A stretch of DNA of 64,000 nucleotides from JBCCGR01 sp039029195. Its GTDB lineage: Bacteria; Pseudomonadota; Alphaproteobacteria; Rhizobiales; Rhizobiaceae. The stretch covers positions 1 to 64,000 of the forward strand of contig JBCCGR010000004.1 in NCBI GenBank assembly GCA_039029195.1, in the 5' to 3' direction. Position 1 is the first letter of the stretch; each line of letters opens with the position of its first letter. A program made the position numbers and the translations under genes. The notes beneath the pieces were generated by a model. It made no database searches. It saw only the letters and a program-made list of their open reading frames with translations, and was not told the DNA's origin. Of this stretch, positions 17,397 through 25,880 are shown piece by piece.

Positions 17397-18290
17397 TTAA
17401 CTGAGCCCGGCTGCGAGTGGTTGGACACCGCTCCAGCGTCTGGGGGATTGGCCATACATGCGCTTGAACTCTCTGCTGAATTGCGACGAACTGACGTATC
17501 CTGCTTCCAGGGACGCCTGATTTACTGGTGTGCCACCGGCAATTTTCATTGCGGCACTGTTGAGGCGCATCGATTTCAGGAACTGGATTGGTGACATGGT
17601 GGTGGCCTGTTTGAATTTTCGATGGAAGGCTGCCCGGCTCATCCCCGCACGGCGGGCCAGTTCGTCGATGGACACAGGTGCGTTCAGGTCTGATGACATC
17701 TGCGAGATTGATCGGGCAATTGCGTTTCCAACGCCAAAGGCCTGTCTGGCAAACGAACCCGCTTCGCCTTTAAGCACTGCAAAATAGAGTTCGCGCAGGC
17801 GCGCACCTGCCAACACGGTACGATCTGCCTCACTGTCCATCAGGTTGAGCAACCGAAGCAATGAATCGGAGAACACATCATCCCATTTTGCGATTTTAAT
17901 ACCCTGTACTGTGGAGCTGTTTCCCGTCGGTTGGGTGGCAGCTCCAACGGTTTCCATTTCCATGACCAGTTCGGTCATCACACGCTGATCAAGGGCGATA
18001 TATACGCCAAACAACGGATTTTCCGGCGATGCAGCAGGCGTGCCGGCCTTGACCGGCATCGACAGCGGGCAACACATATAGCGGCTGTTGTCATAGACGT
18101 AGCGCTCGCCGTCCAGCACCGCCTCTTTGGTGCCGCTGACAATGGCGATGATGCAAGGCTCGTAAACAGCCGGGGCGCAAGGAATGGCGGTTGTCGCCCG
18201 AAAGAGCCTGACGCCCGGAATGCCTGTTTCCGTCAGGCCATCCGCCGTAACTCTGGCTTCGATGAATGTTGTGATTTCCTGTCTTTGCAT
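17397..18290 (-). CDS. AraC-family transcriptional regulator
   Basis: The 297-residue protein has an N-terminal cupin-like effector domain of the AraC_N type (about residues 20-160, with AIVSGTKEAVLDGERYVYDN). A C-terminal double helix-turn-helix (about 190-285) contains SIDELARRAGMSRAAFHRKF and VSSSQFSREFKRMYGQSPRR. It is transcribed away from an SDR gene across 155 bp, the usual layout for a regulator and its target. The effector is unknown, though related regulators paired with reductases often sense aldehydes or alcohols. Confidence 0.9.
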   Translation of the reverse strand: MQRQEITTFIEARVTADGLTETGIPGVRLFRATTAIPCAPAVYEPCIIAIVSGTKEAVLDGERYVYDNSRYMCCPLSMPVKAGTPAASPENPLFGVYIALDQRVMTELVMEMETVGAATQPTGNSSTVQGIKIAKWDDVFSDSLLRLLNLMDSEADRTVLAGARLRELYFAVLKGEAGSFARQAFGVGNAIARSISQMSSDLNAPVSIDELARRAGMSRAAFHRKFKQATTMSPIQFLKSMRLNSAAMKIAGGTPVNQASLEAGYVSSSQFSREFKRMYGQSPRRWSGVQPLAAGLS

Positions 18291-18445
18291 CCAACACTTC
18301 TAGCGCTGCCTAAATGAAAATTGCAACAGCTCTGATACAATCAGGCAATTATCCGCGACGATAACGCCTGTTTGTGTGCGCATGTGAGAGTTATTTGTAA
18401 GTTCAGACTTGGACAGAACACTCCCATATACAAAGGAGCAAGAGC

Positions 18446-19393
18446 ATGGCGGACACTCAATTTGGTCGCGCGGGATGGACACCAGACCGTCTCGGCTCGC
18501 TTGCCGGCAAGACCTATGTGATCACCGGTGCGAACGCAGGCGCGGGGTTCCAGGCATCCCGGATCTTGCTAGCCAAAGGCGCGAGCGTGGTGATGTTGAA
18601 CAGAAGCGCGGATAAATCAGAGGCCGCGGTCCAGGAACTGAAACGAGAGTTTGGCTCAAGTGCGCAGGTGGATTTTGTCCGCATGGACCTTGCAGATCTT
18701 GCGAGCGTGCGGGAGGCGGCGGAGACGGTGCGAAAATCCGCTCCACGTATTGATGCTCTCATCTGCAATGCTGCCATTGCGCAGGTGCCGACCCGTAAAC
18801 TTACGGTCGACGGATTTGAAAGCCAGCTTGGCACGAACCACTATGGACACTTTGTGCTTTGCGGGATGCTCTATGACCTGATTAATGAATCGGCAGGGCG
18901 CATCGTGGTCGTCGCCAGCCTTGGCTACAAGATGGGACTGCGCACAATTCGATTTGACGATATGAATTGGAAGGAAGGCTATCGAGCCAACCCCGCCTAC
19001 AGCCAAAGCAAATTGGCTCAGATGATGTTCGCCTATGAACTCCAGGACAGGGGGCAGGCCGCCGGGAAAAGCGTTGAGGTCTTTGTCTGCCATCCCGGAT
19101 CGTCAGCCACCTCGTTGATCAGCACAAGTGGCGGATACATCACCCGCCTTGTCTGGTGGCTCATGACCAAATCACCCATGGTGCAGACTGCGGAGAAGGG
19201 GGCGTTTCCGGAAGTCATGTGCGCGACGGAGGATGGCCTCAAGCATCGCGCTCTCTATGGTCCGACAGGTCGCATGGAGTTTGTTGGCCCGGTGGGTGAA
19301 GGCACGTTGGAACCCTTTGCCTACGACAAGACTGTAATGGAAAAATTGTGGGTGCGTTCCGAGAAGGAAACCGGGTTCACCTGGGTGTTTTGA
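18446..19393 (+). CDS. Short-chain dehydrogenase/reductase
   Basis: This is an NAD(P)-dependent Rossmann-fold oxidoreductase of 315 residues. The nucleotide loop is TGANAGAGFQA, with ICNAAIAQ further on. The catalytic serine is probably in VVVASLGYK and the YxxxK pair is in YSQSKLAQM. The length and the insertion before the active site resemble the retinol-dehydrogenase/protochlorophyllide-reductase-like SDR group. It is divergent from the AraC regulator, which probably controls it. GGAGCAAGAGC precedes the ATG. The substrate is unknown. Confidence 0.88.
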   Translation: MADTQFGRAGWTPDRLGSLAGKTYVITGANAGAGFQASRILLAKGASVVMLNRSADKSEAAVQELKREFGSSAQVDFVRMDLADLASVREAAETVRKSAPRIDALICNAAIAQVPTRKLTVDGFESQLGTNHYGHFVLCGMLYDLINESAGRIVVVASLGYKMGLRTIRFDDMNWKEGYRANPAYSQSKLAQMMFAYELQDRGQAAGKSVEVFVCHPGSSATSLISTSGGYITRLVWWLMTKSPMVQTAEKGAFPEVMCATEDGLKHRALYGPTGRMEFVGPVGEGTLEPFAYDKTVMEKLWVRSEKETGFTWVF

Positions 19394-19496
19394 GGGGGTG
19401 AGCCGAGCAAGCATTGGCCGTAAGCGCGGTGGTCAGCGGTGGTCGAACTGCTAGCAGCTCCTCAACCGTTTCCATTGTCTGGTTTAAAGCCGACGG

Positions 19497-19634
19497 TCAT
19501 CGCAGTCTTGCGGCTTCATAAAGGGTGGAGTGGAGCAGTTGGTGCTCGCCACCGAAGCGAACGACGATCAGATCATGTTGCGGGACAAGATATGTGATCT
19601 GGCCGCCCTGTCCCATGAAATAGATGAACGGCAT
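19497..19634 (-). pseudogene. C-terminal fragment of a beta-lactamase-type serine hydrolase, copy 1
   Basis: The 45 codons encode YFMGQGGQITYLVPQHDLIVV and FGGEHQLLHSTLYEAARLR, ending at a stop. This is the typical last segment of class C beta-lactamase/esterase-like hydrolases (GQGGQ..YLVPxxDLxVVRxG). A stop lies in frame just upstream, so the rest of the gene is missing. A second copy, about 90% identical by eye and cut at the same base, lies at 20943-21080. The rest of the 19394-19833 gap holds nothing I recognise. Confidence 0.75.
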
Positions 19635-19833
19635 CTGAAGCTGTTAGAAGAGTTACTTGGGTCAACATCCGACCGGAGAAGAAGGTAGAATGCAATCAAT
19701 CTTCGCCAACAATGAAAACAAATACAAAAGTAAGGAATGGCTGCCGACAAAATTTTATATTCGAAAATTCCGAGCGAGCCAGAATGTACTCAACTGTACA
19801 TGAGGTAGCGGCAATTCACGCACAAAAAAAGCC

Positions 19834-20574
19834 TCAATGCGATTGCATTCGCTCTGTAATTTCACTAGTAAATATATGTCTCGAGAAAAATAGCATAAAA
19901 ATCATATTTCTAATCAAATTTGAATTCATCTCGTAGTAAATCGATAAATTGCACATATTTTCTTGATCACTTTTCGGGAATCTCACTTCGTATGATATTA
20001 TTTCGTTTCTGACGAAATATCTTCTTGTATAAAACACGTCACCGTCGACGATTCCTGATATTACATACCAGTTCGATATATTTTCAGATTTCTCAGGCGC
20101 TTTGTATGTTATCAATTGCCCACTGTCTGATAGTGTTTTTGCTTCCTTCTCTCTTTCTTCAATCACGCCTTGATTTATTTTTCTGGGAATTCGAGATATT
20201 ATTACCCGTGTATTCTGTTCCTTGTCTACAAGGTGCAGCTTTCCCATTTGTTGTTTTGTATCGTCAAGACTTAATAGCCCGATCGGATATTTTATGGATA
20301 TCCCAAGAAATTCCGATTCGTGCTCAACAATACTCTTCTCAGAGTAAATTTCATCACTTCTGTTCTGATTTTCTGGTTTGCTGCTTACACTGCAGTCGAT
20401 GAAGTGTTTGCAAGCAACAAGCTTTCCCTCGTCTAATATTTTTCCACCAACAGGTATCAAGATAGCTACCGCACCCATAAAAGTTGCGGCTTCTTTTGAC
20501 CTCCGCTTGAATTTTTCTGCTAAACTCGGATTTGGGTTTGGAGATGTGTTGGAATCAGTCAACAGTCTGCCCAT
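19834..20574 (-). CDS. AT-rich hypothetical protein with one membrane segment
   Basis: I do not recognise this 246-residue protein. One hydrophobic segment, FMGAVAILIPVGG, lies near residues 32-45. After it come KYPIGLLSLDD, RVIISRIPRK, NWYVISGIVDGDVFYTRRYF and ISYEVRFPKSDQ, probably a beta-rich extracytoplasmic domain. Composition is strongly AT-rich with rare-codon use, unlike the flanking genes, so it is probably foreign. It lies between two copies of the serine-hydrolase fragment. A small gene upstream overlaps its start by 16 bases. Confidence 0.6.
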   Translation of the reverse strand: MGRLLTDSNTSPNPNPSLAEKFKRRSKEAATFMGAVAILIPVGGKILDEGKLVACKHFIDCSVSSKPENQNRSDEIYSEKSIVEHESEFLGISIKYPIGLLSLDDTKQQMGKLHLVDKEQNTRVIISRIPRKINQGVIEEREKEAKTLSDSGQLITYKAPEKSENISNWYVISGIVDGDVFYTRRYFVRNEIISYEVRFPKSDQENMCNLSIYYEMNSNLIRNMIFMLFFSRHIFTSEITERMQSH

Positions 20575-20768
20575 ATGTATTCAATTCGATAGTCAATATT
20601 CGAAGTTTTTGCCGTTGTTGATTTGTCGATCAATTCAAACATCGTTGTAGTAGACGTCCGTCCATCAGATGACCTAGGAGGAGGTGCACCAACGAGTGGT
20701 CCATCACCAAGTCCCGATAGGAGATGTACCATTGCGTCTTGTTGCAACGGATTGAGCACATTTGCCAT
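20559..20768 (-). CDS. Small hypothetical protein overlapping the next gene
   Basis: The 69-residue frame begins MANVLNPLQQDAMVHLLSGL and contains a proline-rich stretch, GAPPPRSSDG. The reading frame stays open about 20 codons upstream without a standard start codon. It overlaps the downstream AT-rich gene by 16 bases, which suggests coupled translation. The ribosome site is weak. It could also be the decayed end of a longer gene. No function can be given. Confidence 0.35.
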   Translation of the reverse strand: MANVLNPLQQDAMVHLLSGLGDGPLVGAPPPRSSDGRTSTTTMFELIDKSTTAKTSNIDYRIEYIWADC

Positions 20769-20942
20769 TCGTGTTGAGAACTCGCCAATTTTAATTGTGA
20801 TGTTTTCCCCGATTCGCGTCTTAAAGCGGTAAATTTATGCGCGACCAATACAATTCCCAATATCAACCATAAAACTGGCACAACTCAACTCAAAAAACTT
20901 CCACTGATCTGTTTGGCCAAAATCAAAGGTGCGCTGTAAAAT

Positions 20943-21080
20943 TCACCGCAGCCTGGCGGCTTCATAAAGGGTGGAGTGGAGCAATTGGTGGTCGTCACCA
21001 AAGCGAACGACGGCCAAATCATGTTGCGGGACAAGATAGGTCGTCTGTCCGCCCTGTCCCATGAAATAGAGGAACGGCAT
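20943..21080 (-). pseudogene. C-terminal fragment of a beta-lactamase-type serine hydrolase, copy 2
   Basis: It encodes YFMGQGGQTTYLVPQHDLAVV and ends HSTLYEAARLR, the same 45 codons as copy 1. The upstream edge falls exactly where the DUF1194 gene ends, so no complete hydrolase gene exists here. The shared block in both copies starts at the same base and ends at the stop codon, after which the flanks are unrelated. Confidence 0.75.
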
Positions 21081-21898
21081 TATTGTTTTGGGCCTTCTCG
21101 CCAGCGCCATCTCTCTGATTTTCCGTTCGTTATGTCATCGAGCTGGCGATTGTAGTCCTCGCGTACCTTGCGCTCGCCTATTTGGCAGTCTGTTGTATCG
21201 GGCGCGGCAACGCGATAAATCCGAGCATTCTGATCGGCAATTTCAAGCCTCATTTTCCGCTCAAGCGATGGCGCGAAATCTTCCACACCATCAACGGCAA
21301 TCGTGAACGCTCCGGGTCCCCCGATCACGCAATCCCGAAAGTAGGCCGTTAGACCGGACCCTTCTTCGCTTTCGATGGGCAAACCGTTGATGGTGATTCC
21401 GCGCCGAAGCCCGACATCGCGCGCAACAGTCACATGTCCGCCATCATTGTTGTAACCATCAGAAGAGATGTCGATTACCCAACGCTGGGCAGATGGGGCA
21501 GAAGAAAACAGTTTGGTCGCAACGTTCAGAGCCGCGGAGATGGACGTTTCACCGCTTCGATACAAAGGTGCGTTTTCCAACCGCTTGGCAACGGCTTGGG
21601 CCGATTCCGGCCCATCGATGATCGTCCAGGGCAGTATGAGATGTTGTGTGCTTTCGTCGCCCCACTCCAGGTATGCGATAGCGGTACGGCCATGGTAGCC
21701 ACTGGTCATCGCCGCGATCACGCCCCTGGAACGAAAAGCCTGCACATAGCCGCGACGCTGCAGATCGAGCTCGTAAGGTCCAACAGAGAATGAGATATCT
21801 GCCGCAAGCACAAGGGCCAGATCAACCCGTTCCTCCGCATGCGCGGGTGTGCAGAAAAGTGCGAGCAATATGAGGCCTAAGAGGCGCAAACCATTCAC
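21080..21898 (-). CDS. DUF1194 family secreted protein (von Willebrand A-like)
   Basis: The 272-residue protein has a signal peptide, MNGLRLLGLILLALFCTPAHA. A vWA-like core follows: VDLALVLAADISFSV (modified metal-site start), GVIAAMTSG, RSGETSISAALNVA and WVIDISSDGYNNDGG. DUF1194 proteins are typical of alphaproteobacteria and are exported; their role is not established. The divergent MIDAS motif suggests metal-dependent binding, but this is inference. The stop codon touches the serine-hydrolase remnant. Confidence 0.88.
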   Translation of the reverse strand: MNGLRLLGLILLALFCTPAHAEERVDLALVLAADISFSVGPYELDLQRRGYVQAFRSRGVIAAMTSGYHGRTAIAYLEWGDESTQHLILPWTIIDGPESAQAVAKRLENAPLYRSGETSISAALNVATKLFSSAPSAQRWVIDISSDGYNNDGGHVTVARDVGLRRGITINGLPIESEEGSGLTAYFRDCVIGGPGAFTIAVDGVEDFAPSLERKMRLEIADQNARIYRVAAPDTTDCQIGERKVREDYNRQLDDITNGKSERWRWREGPKQ

Positions 21899-22319
21899 CT
21901 GAGCGTTCCAACCGTCTGTGCTGAAGAGTGACAGCCTGCATGCCGCCTGTCACGCAAAATTAGCGAGGGTTACCGGCCCAGGTTCTCTCGGATTCAGTCA
22001 CCTTTCTTTCAGGCTGCCTGCAGAACACAAAAACCGCGGACCATTTGTAACAAATGGTTAGGGCAATTGTTTTTGATGAATGGTTTGGCGACTAGCAGGT
22101 GTAAGTTGGCAGGTGGGTTCCGCCGAGATGGGGAGCAATGGTCTGGTTTGCGGACTTTTTTGCCGTTAGCAAATGCAGCATGGTTTACGAGTAAACTCTG
22201 TTTTGATCATCACAATTGTTGATGGGGTACTGACAGGATTTCGAAAGCGGACCTTGAAGCTCCTTAACCCTAATTTTTACGGGCAAGGATTCTCGAGGAC
22301 CTTGGTCAAGGGTGCCTGT
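21899..22319. other. Intergenic region with a 19-bp palindrome
   Basis: I see no gene in this 421-bp gap. It contains ACCATTTGTAACAAATGGT at 22040-22058, a perfect inverted repeat of eight bases around TAA. The motif looks like a dimeric-regulator operator and is about 140 bp upstream of the DUF1194 start. The remainder has no recognisable signal. Confidence 0.4.
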
Positions 22320-22922
22320 TTAAGTGCTATCGCAACGAACCATTCCGTAAAAGATGGGAGAAGACCCAGACTGAGCCTCGCCAATCAATCTGAACCCCTG
22401 CCTTTCGTAAAATGGGAGATTGCTTGGGTTTGCCGTTTCAAGATAGGCGGGCGTTCCGTCTATTCCACACTGTGTCATCGACTTGCTGAGTATTTTTCCT
22501 CCCAATCCGCTACCTTGTTTTGCCGGATCAACGCCAAGAAATGTTAGGTGCCAATGTGGATCCTTGGGTTTTAATTCGCTGAGCTGTTCTCCAACGGAAA
22601 CGATTTCTTGAATTTTAACCTCTTGCATAGTTTCCACGATCAATTCACCTAGTTTTTCTTCGTCATGGATTGTGTTTGGAGGTGACCATAGCGCCACAGC
22701 TCCTCCACCTTCGTCTTGCAATACAAGTTTATTATCAAAGGCCGGCGATCCGAAATATCGTATAAAATTTGGATAATTAGTTATGTAAGATTGGGCGTCA
22801 GGAAATGCCCATCGTGTGAATGGATCTGCTATAAACGCAAGGGTTAAAGTGGCGAGCGCTTTGTCTACATTTACAGTGTCCGATAAGTTCACAATATTGC
22901 TCCCTGAACTCAGAATTCTCAC
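22320..22922 (-). CDS. GNAT-family N-acetyltransferase
   Basis: The 200-residue protein has the acetyl-CoA loop in LGVDPAKQGSGLGGKILS (the Q/RxxGxG/A type signature). The C-terminal YLETANPSNLPFYERQGFRLIGE is the usual last motif. The N-terminal half, with LTLAFIADPFTRWAFPDA, resembles the group of acetyltransferases in gene-cluster or resistance contexts. The substrate is unknown. It is somewhat AT-rich relative to core genes and is a single transcription unit. Confidence 0.88.
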   Translation of the reverse strand: MRILSSGSNIVNLSDTVNVDKALATLTLAFIADPFTRWAFPDAQSYITNYPNFIRYFGSPAFDNKLVLQDEGGGAVALWSPPNTIHDEEKLGELIVETMQEVKIQEIVSVGEQLSELKPKDPHWHLTFLGVDPAKQGSGLGGKILSKSMTQCGIDGTPAYLETANPSNLPFYERQGFRLIGEAQSGSSPIFYGMVRCDST

Positions 22923-23005
22923 TCCAGAAAACTAAAGCATATTAATGCTCGGAAGTCAGATTTGAGCCCAAACGGCCACATTTTGAGGATTGACCGAATG
23001 ACCGC

Positions 23006-23593
23006 TTATCGTATCCGCGCCAACAGGGTGCGTACTGCAAAGCGGATGAGTTCCTCTGCCTCCAGGTCCTTTATCATCTTGAGATCGACAAGTCCGTGCA
23101 TCGTTGCCCAAAGTGTCCTTGCGGTGTAACTGACTTGGACAGGATCGACATCTGGCGAAGCCGCTTGCCTCAGCGCCTCCTCGAATAAATCAAACGCAAG
23201 CGAAGCCTGTTGCCGAAAAACGCTGTCTGTTTCATCCAACAGCTCCACGCGGAACATAATTGAAGCATATCCGGGATCGCTAACTCCCATCTCGCGATAG
23301 GCCTGACACATGGCGACAACCTTGGCCTCAGTCTTGCGCGAGCTTGCAGCTGCCGATTCCATTTTGTTCGCTAGTTTACCGAACCCTTTAGCTGCGATTG
23401 CTGTGAGAAGGCCTTTGGCGCTGCCGAAATGGTGCGAGGGCGCTGCGACGGCCACACCGGCGCGCCGTCCAACCTCACGCATACTGAACCCGTCGATCCC
23501 CTTCTCGGACAAGAGCTTTGCCCCCTCGTTGATTAGGACATCCGGCAGATTACCGTGATGGTAGGTATCTCGTGTGATGGTTACGTTTTTCAT
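23006..23593 (-). CDS. TetR-family transcriptional regulator
   Basis: The N-terminal helix-turn-helix reads GFSMREVGRRAGVAVAAPSH with the HHFGSAKGLLTAI recognition region. The C-terminal ligand domain resembles TetR_C with EALRQAASPDVDPVQVSYTA. I start at MKNVTITRDTYHHGNL (195 residues), preceded by GTGAAAG. A longer start adds 15 atypical residues. The gene is divergent from a DUF4345 membrane protein, with an extended inverted repeat between them. It is probably an autorepressor that also controls the neighbour. Confidence 0.9.
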   Translation of the reverse strand: MKNVTITRDTYHHGNLPDVLINEGAKLLSEKGIDGFSMREVGRRAGVAVAAPSHHFGSAKGLLTAIAAKGFGKLANKMESAAASSRKTEAKVVAMCQAYREMGVSDPGYASIMFRVELLDETDSVFRQQASLAFDLFEEALRQAASPDVDPVQVSYTARTLWATMHGLVDLKMIKDLEAEELIRFAVRTLLARIR

Positions 23594-23626
23594 GGCTTTC
23601 ACAAAAGCACATAACCAACATTGACA

Positions 23627-23672
23627 CAATCTGATCATTGATCATATTGTCATTTGAACGCTGATCAGATTG
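23627..23672. promoter_or_regulatory. Candidate TetR operator between tetR and the DUF4345 gene
   Basis: Perfect 11-base inverted arms CAATCTGATCA and TGATCAGATTG lie 24 bases apart. An inner TGATCATTGATCA adds a second pair of half-sites. The right arm ends 15 bases before the DUF4345 start and the left arm is 34 bases from the regulator start, so binding would block both promoters. Confidence 0.65.
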
Positions 23673-23687
23673 GAAGCCAAACCGCAA

Positions 23688-24107
23688 ATGAGTAAAATCA
23701 AAAACGTCGTCCTGGCATTATCCGGTCTGGCGCTGTTCTATGTCAGCACGATGAGGTTGATAGACCCATCAGCAGCCACGTTTATGAAAACCTACCTTGC
23801 TGATTCCGGGAATGAACTGACCGTTGAGATGGCCAGTGAAGTTAGGGGAATTGGTGCAGGAATGATCCTGACGGGCATTGTCGCCTTTCTTGGTATCTTC
23901 ATACCGCGTTTCAAGTTACCAGCATTCGTCAGTCTCAGCGTATTTTTCTTCGGTGTTGTTTTGGGAAGAGCAGTCAGCTCAATTGTGGATGGCGTTCCGG
24001 ATGAAATCCTTTTCATGCCGGTAACCCTTGAAGCCATTCTGGCAGCGGTGAATGTATTTTGCCTCGCTCACATTCTTATTGCCGAACGAAAATCACAGGG
24101 AGATTGA
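23688..24107 (+). CDS. DUF4345 family small membrane protein
   Basis: The ATG start gives 139 residues with four hydrophobic segments: VVLALSGLALFYVSTMRL, GMILTGIVAFLGIFIP, FVSLSVFFFGVVLGRAVS and LEAILAAVNVFCLAHILIA. The RGIGAGMILTG and GRAVSSIVDGVPDEI motifs match DUF4345. Function is unknown. A second DUF4345 gene lies at 43395-43769 beside an SDR. A TTG six codons upstream falls inside the operator, so the ATG is preferred. Confidence 0.78.
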   Translation: MSKIKNVVLALSGLALFYVSTMRLIDPSAATFMKTYLADSGNELTVEMASEVRGIGAGMILTGIVAFLGIFIPRFKLPAFVSLSVFFFGVVLGRAVSSIVDGVPDEILFMPVTLEAILAAVNVFCLAHILIAERKSQGD

Positions 24108-24213
24108 CCATCTCTAGCCAACTGATTCTACTCAGATTCAAACTCGGTTGACATACGCATGTCGGGTTTGAGCCCATTTTACGTGATGCTGCATTTAATA
24201 CGAATGTCGGCAA

Positions 24214-24696
24214 TTATACAGCGAAGGATTCACCCGTTGCGAACGCATAGGATCGCGCGACGATCTGCATTACAGTTTGCAATTCTTCCTCGTCACGGGG
24301 TGAGAAAATCATTACCAGACCAACAGGCCATTGTCCCTGCGTCACCAAATAGTGGTCTTCGCCCCATCCGGTTCGTTTGACCTCAGCCACGTCCTCGACA
24401 GGCAACACAAGATGCATGCTGCCGTTGTCAGGCTTTGGATGGATGTGAGCAAACTCGCGCCCAATCATAAAGGCCGCCTGAACTCCGGGGACACCATCAC
24501 GCAAAACAAGGGCACGCGAACCGGGGACGGATATCCCACTTGTTTCATTGTTGATATTCGGCAGAGCAAAACACCAAGTGTGCAATGCATCCACGATGTC
24601 ATCTGGCCCGTGTTGTGTGAGCTGCGAATGAGGAAGTTGGCCAAGTGTCTGTGGCGCCGGCCCCGGACGCTTTGGCAGGCTTAGTGATTGGCCCAT
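24214..24696 (-). CDS. Luciferase-domain (DUF5519) protein
   Basis: The 160-residue protein has the DUF5519 pattern: a proline-rich start (LPKRPGPAPQT), ISVPGSRALVLRDG, AFMIGREFAHIHPKPDNGSM, LVLPVEDV and MIFSPRDEEELQTV. Despite the luciferase label of the family, no light emission is implied, and the role is unknown. I choose the internal ATG because GGAG lies six bases before it. It is alone between two non-coding stretches. Confidence 0.75.
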   Translation of the reverse strand: MGQSLSLPKRPGPAPQTLGQLPHSQLTQHGPDDIVDALHTWCFALPNINNETSGISVPGSRALVLRDGVPGVQAAFMIGREFAHIHPKPDNGSMHLVLPVEDVAEVKRTGWGEDHYLVTQGQWPVGLVMIFSPRDEEELQTVMQIVARSYAFATGESFAV

Positions 24697-24708
24697 TGTC
24701 CGCTCCAT

Positions 24709-25217
24709 GCTGGTTCATAAGACATAGATATATGTATACTTTAGCAAAGTTACTTCCAAAATTCGCAGGCGAACTTTGCCGGAAGGCACAGAGGTCCCGC
24801 GCAGATCAGAATCAGATCCTACTTTCGGACTTTAACAGTTCTTTGTGGGCCAATATGCCCAAGCAACAGCGGGCATTGACGTTTTTGGTTCGATGCCCGC
24901 TTTGTCCGCGACTCTGAGGTTTGGCCTAAGATTCTCATACAATCTGTCTGAAGGTCTGCTTTTTGATGCACAGCAACAGCCAAGATTGCGAGGTACTAAT
25001 ATTGCAGTTGCGAAGAGTCAGGGTAGCCGGATGTCAAAAAGGGCTCAAACCAGCCGTTTGCCCATCCATCGTCGCCCTGTTTGAACGTACGTCTCAGCCC
25101 GCATCACAGTTCGCTTTAGACTGAATTTCTTCAATACAATTTTAGGCCCATCGACCATGGGCTTGGGCGCGCAAACAAAGTAGTGATCGTTTTCGTGTTC
25201 GCCGGTCAGCTCTTGTG
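24709..25217. other. Intergenic region without recognised genes
   Basis: About 500 bp between the DUF5519 gene and the YczE-like gene. Short frames occur on both strands, but none has a family pattern, a good ribosome site or coding-like composition. No repeat of the families seen elsewhere in the window is present. Confidence 0.4.
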
Positions 25218-25880
25218 ATGAAATTTCTCTCTGTCAAATCTGTGCCCGTCCTGCCGTGGAGTTCGCCGCAGGCCTTCACGCTGCGCCCGCCGATTGTTTC
25301 GCTGATGCTGCTCATTGTCGGGCTCACGATTTTTGGTCTTGGCGAAGCCTTCCTCATTGCTGCCGGTGTGGGCGTCAGCCCGTGGACCGTTTTTGCCGAA
25401 GGGCTGACCCATATCACCGACTGGAGCATTGGCTTTGCCACATTCATCATCAGTGTCGGTGTGCTTCTGCTTTGGATCCCGCTCAGGCAAACGCCGGGGA
25501 TCGGCACAATCCTCAACGCGATTATCATTGCGCTGGTGCTTGAGTATCTGCTTCCGTTCCTGCCCCGGTTTGAAAGCCTGATGGCGAATATTCTGATGGC
25601 GGCCTTTGGCGTTCTTACCACCGGATTTGGCGGCGCAATCTATCTGATTGCCAATCTTGGTCCGGGGCCACGCGACGGCCTGATGACGGGTCTGCAATCC
25701 GTTACCGGCCAGCCGATTGCTGCGGTCCGAACGTTTTTGGAGATTGCTGTGGTGGCAATTGGTTGGCTGTTGGGGGGAACCGTTGGCATCGGAACTTTAC
25801 TGTTTGCGTTCGGGATCGGGCCCTCTGTGGCGATCGGCATGCTGGGACTGCAAACCGTGTATCGGGAGCGTCACCAATGA
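25218..25880 (+). CDS. YczE/YyaS/YitT-type integral membrane protein
   Basis: The 220-residue protein has about five membrane helices. Family features are LTIFGLGEAFLIAAGVGVSP, IPLRQTPGIGTILNAIII, GGAIYLIANLGPGPRDGLMT and FGIGPSVAIGMLGL. Such proteins are uncharacterised, with proposed transport roles. Its last four bases overlap the start of the gamma-glutamylcyclotransferase-like gene, so the pair is an operon. Confidence 0.8.
   Translation: MKFLSVKSVPVLPWSSPQAFTLRPPIVSLMLLIVGLTIFGLGEAFLIAAGVGVSPWTVFAEGLTHITDWSIGFATFIISVGVLLLWIPLRQTPGIGTILNAIIIALVLEYLLPFLPRFESLMANILMAAFGVLTTGFGGAIYLIANLGPGPRDGLMTGLQSVTGQPIAAVRTFLEIAVVAIGWLLGGTVGIGTLLFAFGIGPSVAIGMLGLQTVYRERHQ

Noticed and set aside
24845..25084. 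79-codon frame in the DUF5519-YczE gap
   Set aside because: No ribosome site, no family pattern, and composition is not clearly coding.
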